Below, in pieces: positions 1-11,815 of a stretch of 64,000 bases of DNA. The stretch lies in the NCBI GenBank assembly GCA_023374045.1, contig CM041779.1, positions 269,982,062 to 270,046,061 of the forward strand, written 5' to 3'. The position numbers and the translations under genes were made by a program. Source of the DNA: Limonium bicolor (lineage: Eukaryota > Streptophyta > Magnoliopsida > Caryophyllales > Plumbaginaceae). How positions within the stretch are numbered: the stretch's first letter is position 1; each line of letters begins with the position of its first letter. The notes beneath the pieces are model-generated. The model had not been told where the DNA came from and made no database searches. It saw only the letters and a list, made by a program, of their open reading frames with translations.

Positions 1-1476
1 ACGAATATGAACTATGGATGAGATGTGATCATGATAAACAGGAAGAAAAAGGAATATGCGTTGCACTGAATGAGATCGAGATAGGAGAACCAAGTTTGCT
101 AAATATAGCACAGATTTTACTTACACCGAGCTGAATGACGCCGGCTTATGGCGCAAACTACCACTGATGCCACTAGGGCAATAACACTTACAACAGGATA
201 ATAGTTAACATGAACAAAAAAAAGAAGAAGAAAAAAAAAAGAAAAAAAAGGATATCCATCAAAAGGGAGATTGACAACAGAATACTTCACAATACCCGTG
301 TGACAGACATTACCAGTTTACTAAACGAGACATGGGACGACCGCACTCCGATAGGAGCATGTGGGCCTGGCAGACTTATTTATGAGTTAATCGGGTAAGT
401 AGTAATGTATCAGTACGGTACCCCATGCAAGTAGACAAGTAGTGCTAGGAACACGAGAAGTAGTCAACTCCGTACTAAGGACACTGATACAGATTACCTC
501 GAAGGTGGACGAGAAGAGCCACAGTTAAACCAACGGGCTAGAGAAATCAAGAACCTTCAACAGAGAACAGTAGACAGTATACAGTGAAAACAAGGAAACC
601 TTTCAAGGACGTGAAACCGAAGGAAAGAAACAAGAAAACCCATTATGGATGAATAATATGTAGAATCCTCATAAGGATCGAGCAAATTCTTGCATCCAGA
701 GGAAATCTACCAGATGATGTGGACATAAACGTGTAACTACGCAATGATGAGAGATAAAGCTAAAATACTAGCAGATACCTTAAGCAAGGAACAATAGACT
801 TGGCATGTACCACTCATATGATAATTCACGCACCTTATCTGTTTGAATCATTAGAAGTTAGCTGCTGAGAGTTTACGCCTCTACACTCTGTACGACTGAG
901 TGTTTTGGTATTGCACTTGTGCAGTTATTAATCTAGAGGGAATACGGGAAGATGTAATGGATATCAACACGAGTGTGTATCAAAGAACTACAACAGTGTG
1001 TTACTCCGGAACAAGACCACTTGGAGACACGGATGACAAGCTTTATCTCCGTGGACATGTAGGCTGGTACGTCTTAATATTACAAAGACAAGTGCAAAGA
1101 GCACTAAGTACTAACAATAGCCGATGTCATATTACACCTCAAGCTGAATATCAGTGAGAGAAGACACACGCATGTATGCTAGTGATCTAAACAAGAGGAT
1201 GCACAACAATGGAAAGAGGCAAACTAAGCCTATGTTCATGGGTCAGCACCTCAATACGGAGCGAGTGGGCCCATTAGAACGAACTTGGGAGAGAGCACAA
1301 ATAGTTCAGTGCCTCACCCTTTAATTATTGTGGAGCCCGGAAGGGCTAGAGTCATACCCGTCTCTCTGATATGAGGATAATCCATGAGTTGGAGAACTCT
1401 TCGAGAGCCAAGTATCCAGCGCTCCTTATTGAGCGGCTGTTGTATACTTGTGGGGTACGGGGGCGTAACCCTTTTT

Positions 1477-1488
1477 AAGGGGGGTAGA
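1477..1488 (+). other. Internal (central-like) polypurine tract, unit 1
   Basis: CTTTTTAAGGGGGGTAGA here is nearly identical to the terminal tract at 2,079-2,095, which reads CTTTTTAAGGGGGGTAGA before LTR1. The GGGGGGTAGA core is kept at 11,181-11,190 and 22,467-22,476 in the other units. Some reverse-transcribing elements (lentiviruses, Ty1) use a second internal plus-strand primer; function here is inferred. Confidence 0.6.
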
Positions 1489-1514
1489 GCCTCTTGGGCA
1501 TACAGTAGTTTATG

Positions 1515-1632
1515 GTATGCGGGGCATACGAGGTTTGTTTATTTGTTTGTTTTGTATGCATGGCATACAGTGAATTGGTGGTGTGCGGGGCACACGTGGT
1601 TTTGTTGGTTATGTTTGGTACGCGGGGCGTAC
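1515..1632 (+). repeat. Cluster of four 6-bp-stem, 3-nt-loop hairpins (unit 1)
   Basis: Four short inverted repeats lie 27-39 nt apart in G/T-rich sequence: GTATGC-GGG-GCATAC (1,515-1,529), GTATGC-ATG-GCATAC (1,554-1,568), GTGTGC-GGG-GCACAC (1,581-1,595) and GTACGC-GGG-GCGTAC (1,618-1,632). Stem sequences differ between hairpins but the two arms change together, which suggests that pairing matters. Equivalents lie at 11,217-11,352 and 22,503-22,620. Confidence 0.75.
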
Positions 1633-2083
1633 GTTGTTTGGTTTGTTTGTGTGTGATGTGCACTTATATGTATGTATCTTATGAGATACCTGTTTGAATG
1701 TTGTATTTACACCCATGTGTGTGATACTTTTCTTATGCTACTTGTGATATATATATTTATATTGCTTTGTAGAATGATTACATATGGTATCGCCTAGATA
1801 CAAAAAGAATCATTAGATATGGAATGTGGAACGATGGCATGTTATGACACCTCGGGGAGGTTGTCAGGGTTTGTAGAATTGATAGGAAATAATGGTGCTG
1901 ATGGATCACCTATATCCATATATGATTGAAATAACGCCACAAAGTGATGGCTATGTGCTTTATAAGCACAATACGATGTGTGTAAATGATATATCACATA
2001 GATATACATTTCGGGAATCATGGGTAGTTATATATTTATATACATGCCTATTTGATTAAGCGACTTCGGGACGAAGCCTTTTT

Positions 2084-2095
2084 AAGGGGGGTAGA
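2084..2095 (+). other. Terminal polypurine tract before LTR1
   Basis: AAGGGGGGTAGA lies directly upstream of the LTR start TGAAATACCCC. It is preceded by a small inverted repeat CTTCG-GGA-CGAAG. The same arrangement precedes LTR2 (11,804-11,815) and LTR3 (23,073-23,084). Confidence 0.85.
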
Positions 2096-2096
2096 T

Positions 2097-5000
2097 TGAA
2101 ATACCCCAAACTAATAAAATGGATTAAACATCTAATCACATTGATTAAGGCCTAACATGCCTTAAAAGTCAACTGAGAACAATAGTGGTAACATAAAGTA
2201 AGATATTGCACCCTTTGACTGTTTAGGGTAAATAAATACCCAAATGAACTTCTTAGGACCTAAAACTTGTCCTAAGCTTATTAACACATAACTAACACAT
2301 TACAATTGTTGGACAACACTCCAACACATAGAACATGCATTTACATGCTTCAAGGTCAAGTAGGACAAAAATGTGCTCTAAGAAAACCTTAAGGGTCTAA
2401 TGACCTCTAAATTATATAAAATTGGATTCCATGATCAAATATCATGTAAGGAACAACATAACTGTTCTAAAGAAAACTGAGATCAGAAACACCTTGCGAC
2501 CCAAAATGTGCACTAAAATACCTTAAAGCACGTTTTTGTGTATAAGCTCTAAGATAATGACTTTTTGTCACTGTAAAGACTAGATTATATTCTTATAACA
2601 TTAATATGACATTATAGACTATATTAAAGTCTAACTCAAAGTTTAAAAATAAAATCAAAATGGGCAATTTAGTATGAATAGTACCCAAAAATAACATTTA
2701 ATTACTTAGTCTTAACCATGGTCAAATGTCACCCATTGACCATACCACCCCTTGCCGGCCTCATATGGCTGTCAAACCCACCCATTAATCATTCTCTAAT
2801 CAATTAGCTAGCCAATCTAATGAGTCATCAAATTACTATTTCATAAAGTAACAATAATGGACATAAAAAGCAAACTAGCATTATTCTCTCATTGCCTTGC
2901 TTCCCAGCTGACACCAAGGCTATTCAATCCTCTCTTTTGCTTCTCCATTATGGTAAGAACACACCAAATACAGAGGAGGACAACAATTGACATAGGTAAG
3001 CTTATTAAGCCATTTTATATTCATTCTCTTCACAATTCTTTCCGCTTTCCATGGAGCAAAGCATCAACCATTTCCATCAATGTTTCTAGGTTGTTTTGGA
3101 GGTTAAAAGGAGGGTGAATCTCGGCTGTAACAAGGGAAGGAGGTGGAGAAATCTAATCTTGTTCTTAAGGTATAAAAATGTGCTTTAAGCACTTATCCTT
3201 TGATTTTCTTCAATTCCGGTTTGAAAGCCTTGTTTCCTAGGCTTATAATCTTTTTCTTAACATACTTATTCAGTTGCTATATCAAGAGCTTCAAGGTATA
3301 GCCAAAAACACCATTTTTGGCATTTTAATCAAGGTAAAAATTAGCCATCTTCTAATCTGAGTTATACCAGTTTAAAGCTTGGTTTTAGTAGCTCTTTTGA
3401 TGCTCTTTAACTTCTGTAAATATAGGCCGAAGTCAACCTTGGTTACCTTGGTATTCTAAGATAACTGGTTACCTTGGTATTCTAAGGTAACTTTTACCTT
3501 GAAAATTTACATTAAACACTTCTTATGGCTAGATCTTGCTTGGAGACTAATCATGCCTTAATTGCTGTTTGAAAACATGTAAATAATGCTGTGGAAAATT
3601 TATCTCCAAACAGCCGTGGCCAAACAAGGCCTAAACTTGGCAAAAATAAGGTATAAATCACTTAAACCTACACTTGGTATATTAATATGTGTTTATACAT
3701 ATGTATATATTTATGCCGTGAGTGAATGGGTTAATTAAGGTCTTATTTTGACCTTAGGTGATTAAGGAATGGTTTAGTAAATTTTTATAACTAATTAATT
3801 AGTATAATTGTCAAATTTAAGACATTATGTGGAAAATTGGTAAATATGGAAAATATTTGTGTAAGGCCAGAGTTTAAGGCATTTTTGGGCATTTATGTGT
3901 AATTCATTTTATAAGCTAATGTTTGTATAAGGCCATGTACTTTAGGCCATTTTATTCATGCATTTATAAGGTTATTAAGTTTAGGTGATATATATGCATT
4001 ACCGCATATTATAGGGTCTAAAGTACAATTAAATTAATTTTGGGGGCTATATAATGATATAGCCGAAAATTTGAGGTTTAAATGAGTTTATATAAAAATT
4101 ATAAGGTTATATTAAGTTTTGGGGTTAAATGGAATTTCTGAAAATAAGGGTACAAACCGTAATATATGGATATTGGTGGTCAAGGAAATATTAAGGTGGT
4201 CAACCTTGACCATATGGTAGGTTTTGACCAAATTAAATAAGTTAGATAACTTATTTAAGGTTTTATTAAAATAAGTATTTAATTGTAACAATTATTTAAC
4301 ATATGTGGTAAATATGTTATTACCAAAATAAAGGGTGTAAAATGGTATTATAAACACCCATGGGCTATTAGGAATTTTTAGGAATTTATTGGGTTGATTT
4401 TGGAATTAAAATAAACTATATATGTATAATATATAGTTATTATGTCATTATGACACTTTGGGATAAAAGATGTGGTGGAATAGTAATAACCGGTTATATA
4501 TGGGTTAATAATGTTAATTATAACCCTTGGGAGGAATTTGGTGATTTTTAGAATTATATAAGAGTATTTAATAAGATATATGTATATATAGTTTTAATGT
4601 TATGATGAAACTATATGTTATAAATTGGGCCAAATGGCAATTATAGAATATATTGAGGTCTGTTCGGAATTTTACAAAAATATAACCATAGGTTATACCA
4701 TTTTATAAGTTAAAAATGTTATATTTATATATATATATATATAACATGGTATAAATAATGGGGTGAATTTGTAAATAAAGGAAACTATGAGATATGGAAA
4801 GAATAAAGTATAAATGAATATGCCTATGCGGCAATATAACATTGTTTTGTATAAAAACTATAGGTTATAATCAAAGGGAATAAAGATATCATATTATATG
4901 ATATTAATATATGGTACAACATTACATAATGTTATGTGGTCAAAATGGAATTTAAATAAAATAAGGTGCTGTACCGAATTATTAAAGATGGGAAAATGAA

Positions 5001-7310
5001 TTTTAGACTATGGTCTATAATGTTATGAATGTTATAACAAGTATGGTTTAGATGGAATTAATATAAGTAAGGATATTCACATTAAATAATGTGACAAACT
5101 ATAAATAAATAAGATTTATAAATAAGGTATTTATTGAAAAAACCTTAGGAGTTGTAGTTATACAACATAAAATGTTACATAATATTAGGATAATAATCTT
5201 AATATAAGTTGTATAATATAATACAACTAATGGGAATAATCATCTAATATAAGATGATAAAATGTAACATAAAATATAAGAGTTTTGTTTTATAACTCAT
5301 GAAACTTACCTATATGGTAAATAATACATATACAAGAATAAGGTATATAAGGATGGATATATATTATGGTTGGAAACCATATAATATAATGGTGGTGGTT
5401 ATTACAAAAAAATAGTTACCAACTATAAGTTATGAGTTTTTGAATGCAAATATAATTTGCTAAGATAATGGATTATATAATACAATGTATTATAATGGAT
5501 GGTGGGAAAATAATACAATATAATATAGTCATGCATGCATACATGCAACAATAGGTTATATACCTAAATTTAATGGTGGATAAGATTAAAGAAATATAAT
5601 GAATTAAACTTAACAGTCAAAATGTTTTGACATACGTGTTTTAGTAACAAGCCGACCGGTTTAGAGAAACCCGTAACAAATAACTGTAGAAATCCGCGGA
5701 AGAACTGTCGGGTTACTTGTTATTCGGAAATACCGGATGTAGTTAGTCATGGAGACTGACTTATAGTTTTATTACCGTTTAGATCATACTTCAGACGAAG
5801 GCGCTTGACGAGCTAGTGGTTTACACTGCGCATCCTAGGTCTTGGTGAACGGTATGTAAAGGGGTTTGATCCGGGTTGTCCTAAGGATTTCCTTGGGCTC
5901 GGATTTGGTTGATATCACTTGTGTGTTAAGTGTTTTTGGATACGTGTATGTGATTATGTGTTACTACATTAATTATTTATGCACGAGCGTCCTACGGGAC
6001 TAACACTACATCGACTATAGATCGGCTTATATAAACATACATATACGTTATTGTGATGACAAGACGGTTACTTGATATAATACCATAGTATTAATATTAA
6101 GTATATGGCAACCTAAGTAAAACACTTAGGAACGAGTCACGACATTGTCGGTCTCTTGAGCATGGATCTCGGACATGAATATGACCTAGATTACTTCTAG
6201 GTATGCGTGAGACCCATTGGGCAGCTAATTAATAATTACATTCTCCACATGACTAAGAGCAGATCTTAAACATTATGAGAGAGAGTTGGAATGAGTTGAG
6301 GTGAGAAATCCCGGTAGTTTACGAACTACTTGGTTGCGCATTTGTGATCACTGAGGGGTTCCCGATTGGGTTCCGCTCTAGGTTTATACCCAACGAGCCC
6401 TATTTGGATCGTGGGTCAGGTGGCTACGTACGGCCTTTTATATGGACGTCTTACGAGACAAAAGAGAATAGTCAGGGGCCTCCAGACCTCTGGCGAAATG
6501 AGCACCTTTGTGTGTACGGGAGGACTACTGTCCATGGTGAGGTTATCGGGTTTCTTAACATGACGCCCAACTGGTATTAACTAAACATGGTTTGGATGGA
6601 TGGGGCCTTAAAGGCCAAATTAAATTAACAAAGGATGGTGTTCGCTATGGCGTTTATTCAGTATTATTATTCAATACGTTCGATATACAATTGTTGTTTG
6701 TGATATTTTATGACTGTTTGAATTGGATGGATGGTTGAGTGTTATGAAAGATTAGATGGAGGATTATGTACATATGTTTATTATAGTATTGATTATAACT
6801 GTAAAATGGTAAAGCATGAAACCAATCTAATAATAAGATGGTTTAAAATGACTAAGTGACCATTAGGGTCCAGGCTCGGCATACACAGCATCTATCGCTT
6901 ATACTACACGATTATGCAGGTTGTTGATTATTGTCGAAGCCAAAGAGCGGGAACTGGGTAATTAGAGTTTATTTTGATTATCGCACAGGGAGTTTATTTG
7001 TATAATGATGTTAGGCTGGTAAAAGTATTATGGTACAGTAATGTATATTTGGGATTTGGGTAGACACTCACTTATCGATGTTTATGAGTATGGACTTAGT
7101 ATGATGTATAGGAATTATCTTGTTATCACAGCGGTTAGCAGTTTGTTTATGTTGGAAGTTGGATATAGTTTGGCTTCGTTACTTGCATGGGCGAGTAATG
7201 GCCGGTGACACCCGAGTGAGTATTGTTATTGTTATTATTTCTTCCGCTGTAAGACGTTTATTTATTGCTACGAGAGAGATTATTACGTGTTTAAGGAGAG
7301 GGGTGTTACA
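2097..7310 (+). repeat. Family 1 LTR1 (5.2 kb)
   Basis: It starts TGAAATACCCC after the polypurine tract and ends GGGTGTTACA, four bases before a tRNA-iMet primer site. It is AT-rich and aligns over its length with 11,817-17,012 and 23,086-27,916. Short open frames such as 2,857-3,117 and 6,344-6,580 recur in other copies, but they match nothing I recognise and are shifted or missing in some copies, so I do not call them genes. At 5.2 kb it is much longer than most plant LTRs and resembles those of LARD-type elements. Confidence 0.92.
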
Positions 7311-7314
7311 AAAG

Positions 7315-7326
7315 TGGTATCAGAGC
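7315..7326 (+). other. Primer binding site, tRNA-iMet type
   Basis: TGGTATCAGAGC is the standard plant sequence complementary to the 3' end of initiator methionine tRNA. It starts four bases after the end of LTR1. Confidence 0.92.
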
Positions 7327-7542
7327 GGAGTACCGCTCTGATGACGAGAAAATATGTCAAGACAGTGAGCTTAGGACTTAGGAAATTATGGGAAACGTTT
7401 GTGAGGTTCGAGACGATTCGTCTTAAAAGATATTGTGTTTAGTAACGCAAATTGCGTGATATATTAGCCTTAAAGGCAATTCAATATCTATTGGTTGTGT
7501 ACGGTAAATTACCGAGTATTTATGTGGCATACTGTACTACAG

Positions 7543-8948
7543 ATGTCTGGGGGAACTAGAGGGCGTGGTACTGGTAGGGGTGGAGGTGGTGACCCCGTGA
7601 TTCCAGGAGTTGTTGAGACGATTGCTGTCGTTCTCGCACTGCTTGGTACTCAAATTGGAGGAGCACCAGCCCACCCGCCACAGCCCAGGGAAACGAACTG
7701 GCTGAAGTCAGTTACCGAGACCCGACAACCTACATATTCAGGGGAGCCAGACCCCGTAGCCTTAGAGCGTTTCATTGTTGAACATGAGAAGGCCTACGAA
7801 GCTTTGTAAGTACCTGCTGGCCAGAAGGTCGTCATTGCTGTTTTCCATCTGAAGGATGCAGCCAGCACTTGGTGGAGGTTGGTCAAGGACCATCACCTGG
7901 CTATACCCGACTTTTCGTGGGCTGCCTTTGTCGAGTTGCTGAGGGGGAAGTACTACCCGGCGCATCTCAAGCAGAAGAAGCGCCATGAGTTCGAGACATT
8001 ATCCCAGGGAGGTCAGACCGTGGATGAGTACTATGCTCGATTCATTGGTCTACTGGACTTTATCCCTCGTGTTGATTACTCAGAGACCATGAAGGTCGAG
8101 AAGTTCCGGGGGGGATTGTTGTTTCACATCCAGATGGCGATGGGTGCTACCCTGTACACTACCATCCAGGTATTAACATGAAAGCCATAATTCTTTACTT
8201 ACTACATTACCGATTAACCTTATGAGAACTTACCAATGAGATTCCAGGAGTGTTATGACGCTGCCTCGAGGACGGAGCTAATGCTCCAGACTCGGGAAGA
8301 GACTCTCGGGGCTAAGAAGAGAAAGAACCCTGAGGGAGAGTCTGAGGGTGGAGGAGCATCTCCAAGCGATAGCCAGAAGAAGGGAATGTAAGGACTTATC
8401 CCATTCTAAATTGTTTATCATAGTAAATACCTTATGAATGCTGACCCGAAACCTTAAACAGGAAATTCTTTCAAAAGAAAGGGCAGCAGGGTCACCAGGG
8501 AGAGAAAGGGAAATTGTCCGTCCTTCGGTTGACCGGCCCAGCTATAGATGCTCAGCCTTTGAGATCTGCACCTCCTAAGGGTGAGAACACCTACCTCTTA
8601 ATTCAATTGTGACCTTAACCTTTATATCATCAGATTGTAACTTAAACTAAATACTACCATCAGGCACCGGACAGCCCCAGCGCCATTACTATTGTAAGCG
8701 TTGTGGGAAGGACCATCCTGGGGTCGACTGCAATGGTCGCAAAGTTTAGTGTCGGTGCTGCAAGAAAGAGGGCCACCGGGAGTTCGAGTGCTGGATGAAC
8801 CCTGAGAGCCGTAACTACAAGCCACCAAGGAATACTCAAAACACCTCAGTTGGAGGATCTGGAGTACCACGAGGCGGTCAGGATGCCAGACATCAACTGA
8901 TGCTAGAGCCCAGAAGGGCAAGGGAGTAGATAGGGCAGGAGTACCCTG
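7543..8948 (+). pseudogene. gag: Gag, intron-split, family 1 copy 1 (degenerate)
   Basis: Structural Gag protein of a Ty3/gypsy-type particle. Predicted exons are 7,543-8,169, 8,248-8,387, 8,462-8,580 and 8,664-8,948, separated by GT..AG introns of 78, 74 and 83 nt. Exon 1 encodes the capsid-like retrotransposon gag domain, including KYYPAHLKQKKRHEFETL and TVDEYYARF. Exon 4 encodes two CCHC zinc knuckles: CKRCGKDHPGVDC and CRCCKKEGHREFEC. The ATG at 7,543 matches the Met-Ser-Gly start of copy 2 and element A. Lesions are a TAA at 7,807-7,809 where copy 2 has CAA, a TAG at 8,747-8,749 between the knuckles where copy 2 has GAG, and a 1-bp deletion near 8,884. No protease or polymerase follows. 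Confidence 0.85.
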
Positions 8949-9239
8949 AACTCCATGAGACCGCTGGTGGAAGACTTTTTCTTACCTTGTTATGTACTTA
9001 CCTTGGATGTTAGACAGACTTATGTTATAAATATGTGGGAGTGTGTCATTAACCACTTGCCTTTTGTGTACGACTTTTGAGACTAGTTATGTGGACTCGA
9101 TACGAGTAACCTTGGAACCTTGACGGATTATATATATATGAACAAGATGTTAATGCTTACTTTATCATGTAGCCCATACTCAACGACGCTGAGTCAATGA
9201 GACCGGTAATTACTGAACCAAAATTTCCATCTGCATGGT

Positions 9240-9316
9240 GCACTTGCTATTGCAAGCGCTATGACAATTAAACCACTAAAATTTCCATCTGCCTTGCACA
9301 CTTGACAGAGCAAGTG
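9240..9316 (+). repeat. Pair of GCACTTG-type stem-loops (unit 1)
   Basis: Two short inverted repeats lie about 60 nt apart: GCACTTGC-TATT-GCAAGCGC (one mismatched pair) and CACTTG-ACAGAG-CAAGTG. In the second unit (19,007-19,026) the latter is a perfect 7-bp stem, GCACTTG-ATAGAG-CAAGTGC. A third version occurs in element C at 43,005-43,024. Confidence 0.6.
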
Positions 9317-9523
9317 CTGCTACTGCAACTGCAACTACTACTTTTTAATCTTTTATTATATATATATATATAAAATATTTTCATATTTTTCATACGGGAA
9401 GATAAGATAGAAAAACTTATGCAACTCGGGAAGACCGTTTGTCCGACCACTGCAATTGAAGAAATTATACAGCTACTGTAATCATAAACCACACCAGTTT
9501 AAATCGTTCGAGAATTTTCAGAC

Positions 9524-9730
9524 ATGGCTTATTTGCAAAATACCATCAGTGTATACCCGCATTTAATACTAATCACTACTAGTGATAAATGTTTAGTCCT
9601 TATGGACAAGCATACCCTTTGTAGATGCACCACCGTCAGTGAGGATGGTAGGGAATTGAAGAGCCAAGTTGCTCAAGCTATTGTGCAATCTGCAATACAT
9701 CCAATTAAACGGATGAGGGAACGAATATGA
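9524..9730 (+). CDS. Small open frame of 68 codons, no recognised function (unit 1)
   Basis: It begins MAYLQNTISVYPH and ends VHPIKRMRERI-like (AIHPIKRMRERI here). An equal-length, uninterrupted frame lies at 19,242-19,448 in the next unit. The visible differences between them are mostly amino-acid-changing (for example Q/P, I/M, S/T, R/W, L/V, I/V), which argues against strong purifying selection. It has two Cys residues, no membrane segment and no motif I recognise. It may simply be a chance frame kept open because the copies are young. Confidence 0.25.
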   Translation: MAYLQNTISVYPHLILITTSDKCLVLMDKHTLCRCTTVSEDGRELKSQVAQAIVQSAIHPIKRMRERI

Positions 9731-10689
9731 ACTATGGTTGAGATGTGATCATGATAAACAGGAAGAAAAAGGAATATGTGTTGCACTCAATGAGATCGAG
9801 ATAGGAGAACCAAGTTTGCTAAATATAGCACAGATTTTACTTACACCGAGCTGAATGACGCCGGCTTAAGGCACGAACTACCACTGATGCCACTAGGGCA
9901 ATAGCACTTACAACAGGATAACAGATAACATGAACAAAAAAAAGAAGAAGAAAAAAAGAAAAAAAAAGGATATCCATCAAAAGGGAGATTGACAACAGAA
10001 TACTTCACAATACCCGTGTGATAGACATTACCAGTTTACTAAACGAGACATGGGACGAGCGCACTCCGATAGGAGCATGTGTGCCCGGCAGACTTATTTA
10101 TGAGTTAGTCGGGTAAGTAGTAATGTATCAGTACAGTACCCCATGCAAGTAGACAAGTAGTGCTAGGAACACGAGAAGTAGTCAACTCCATACTAAGGAC
10201 ACTGATACAGATTACCTCGAAGGTGGACGAGAAGAGCCACAGTTAAACCAACGGGCTAGAGAAATCAAGAACCTTCAATAGAGAACAGTAGACAGTATAC
10301 AGTGAAAACAAGGAAACCTTTCAAGGACATGAAACTGAAGGAAAGAAACAAGAAAACCCATTATGGATGAATAATATGTAGAATCCTCATAAGGATCGAG
10401 CAAATTCTTGCAATCCAGAGGAAATCTACCAGATGATGTGGACAAAAACGTGTGACTACGCAATGATGAGAAATAAAGCTAAAATGCTAGCAGATACCTT
10501 AAGCAAGGAACAATAGACTTGGCATGTACCACTCATATGATAATTCACGCACCTTATCTGTTTGAATCATTAGATATTAGCTGCTGAGAGTTTACGCCTC
10601 TGCACTCTGTACGACTGAGTGTTTTGGTATTGCACTTGTGCAGTTATTAATCTAGTGGGAAGACGGGAAGCTGTAATGGATATCAACAC

Positions 10690-11010
10690 GTGTGTGTATC
10701 AAGAAATACAACAGTGTGTTACTCCGGAACAAGCCACTTGGAGACACGATGACAGCTTCTCTCCGTGACAGTAGGCTGGTACGTCTTGAATATTACAAGA
10801 CAGTGCAAAAGCACTAAGCCTAACAATAGCCGTGTCATATTACACCTCAAGCTGAATATCATGAGAGAAAGACCACCATGTATCTATTGATCCAAACAAG
10901 GTATGCACAGCAATGGAAAGAGATCAAACTAACGCTATGGTTCATGGGTCTGCACCTCAATACGGAAGTAGTTCCCATTACAACGAACTTTGGAAGAGCA
11001 CAATGTTCAG
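10690..11010 (+). other. Indel-rich patch in unit 2
   Basis: Compared with 970-1,320 and 21,960-22,310, this stretch carries many single-base deletions, insertions and substitutions, while the flanks on both sides match closely. Units 1 and 3 agree with each other here. The pattern resembles unpolished long-read sequence more than natural decay, though I cannot exclude real divergence. Confidence 0.6.
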
Positions 11011-11179
11011 TGCCTCACCCCATTAAGTATTGTGGAGCCCGGAAGGGCTAGAGTCATACCCGTCTCTCTGATATGAGGATAATCCATGAGTTGGAGAACT
11101 CTTTGAGAGCCAAGTATCCAGCGCTCCTTATTGAGCGGCTGTTGTATACTTGTGGGGTACGGGGGCGTAACCCTTTTTT

Positions 11180-11190
11180 AGGGGGGTAGA
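11180..11190 (+). other. Internal polypurine tract, unit 2
   Basis: TTTTTTAGGGGGGTAGA keeps the GGGGGGTAGA core of the tract at 1,477-1,488, with a changed flank. Confidence 0.5.
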
Positions 11191-11216
11191 GCCTCTTGGG
11201 CATACAGTAGTTTGTG

Positions 11217-11352
11217 GTATACGGGGTATACGGGGTATACGGGGCATACGAGGTTTGTTTATTTGTTTGTTTTGTATGCATGGCATACAGTGAATTGGTG
11301 GTGTGCGGGGCACACGTGGTTTTGTTGGTCATGTTTGGTAGGCGGGGCGTAC
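11217..11352 (+). repeat. Hairpin cluster, unit 2, with expanded first hairpin
   Basis: Here the first hairpin has become three copies of GTATACGGG followed by GCATAC (11,217-11,249). Hairpins 2 (11,274-11,288) and 3 (11,301-11,315) match those of unit 1. Hairpin 4 (11,338-11,352) has one broken pair (GTAGGC against GCGTAC). Confidence 0.7.
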
Positions 11353-11803
11353 GTTGTTTGGTTTGTTTGTGTGTGATGTGCACTTATATGCATGTATCTT
11401 CTGAGATACCTGTTTGAATGTTGTATTTACACCCATGTATGTGATACTTTTCTTATGCTACTTGTGATATATATATTTATATTTCTTTGCAGAATGATTA
11501 CATATGGTATCGCCTAGATACAAAAAGAATCATTAGATATGGAATGTGGAACGATGGCATGTTATGACACCTCGGGGAGGTTGTCAGGGTTTATAGAATT
11601 GATAGGAAATAATGGTGCTGATGGATCACTTATATCCATATATGATTGAAATAACACCACAAAGTGATGGCTATGTGCTGTATAAGCACAATACGATGTG
11701 TGTAAATGATATATCACATAGATATACATTATGAGAATCATGGGTAGTTATATATTTATATACATGCCTATTTGATTAAGCGACTTCGGGACGAAGCCTT
11801 TTT

Positions 11804-11815
11804 AAGGGGGGCAGA
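11804..11815 (+). other. Terminal polypurine tract before LTR2
   Basis: AAGGGGGGCAGA directly precedes the LTR2 start, which here reads TGAAAGACCCC. Confidence 0.82.

Larger units (their letters stand above)
1..2096 (+). mobile_element. Family 1 internal region, 3' portion (left-most unit)
   Basis: This corresponds to 9,721-11,816 and to 19,439-23,085 (the latter with a solo LTR inserted). It is not convincingly coding: the longest frames are not conserved between units. It holds an A/AG-rich run (210-250), an internal polypurine tract (1,477-1,488), a cluster of four small inverted repeats (1,515-1,632), and the terminal polypurine tract (2,084-2,095) abutting LTR1. Confidence 0.85.
8949..11803 (+). 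mobile_element. Family 1 internal region 1, non-coding 3' part
   Basis: After the gag stop there is no protease, RT, RNase H or integrase in any frame. The stretch holds paired GCACTTG-type inverted repeats (9,240-9,259 and 9,299-9,316), a 68-codon open frame (9,524-9,730), an A/AG-rich run (9,930-9,968), an indel-rich patch (10,690-11,010), an internal polypurine tract (11,180-11,190) and a hairpin cluster (11,217-11,352). Confidence 0.85.

Noticed and set aside
1515..1632. CRISPR-like repeat array
   Set aside because: Repeats are short palindromes of varying sequence with uneven spacing in a plant retroelement; not a CRISPR array.
2857..3117. 86-codon open frame in LTR1, repeated at 12,585-12,845 in LTR2
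   Set aside because: It lies inside the LTR, is deleted in LTR3 and matches nothing I recognise; its recurrence is explained by recent duplication.
6344..6580. Roughly 77-codon open frame near the LTR 3' end, also at 16,049-16,282 and 26,942-27,175
   Set aside because: Unit 1 has a 4-bp difference that shifts the frame without preventing spread, and no family is recognisable; probably chance.
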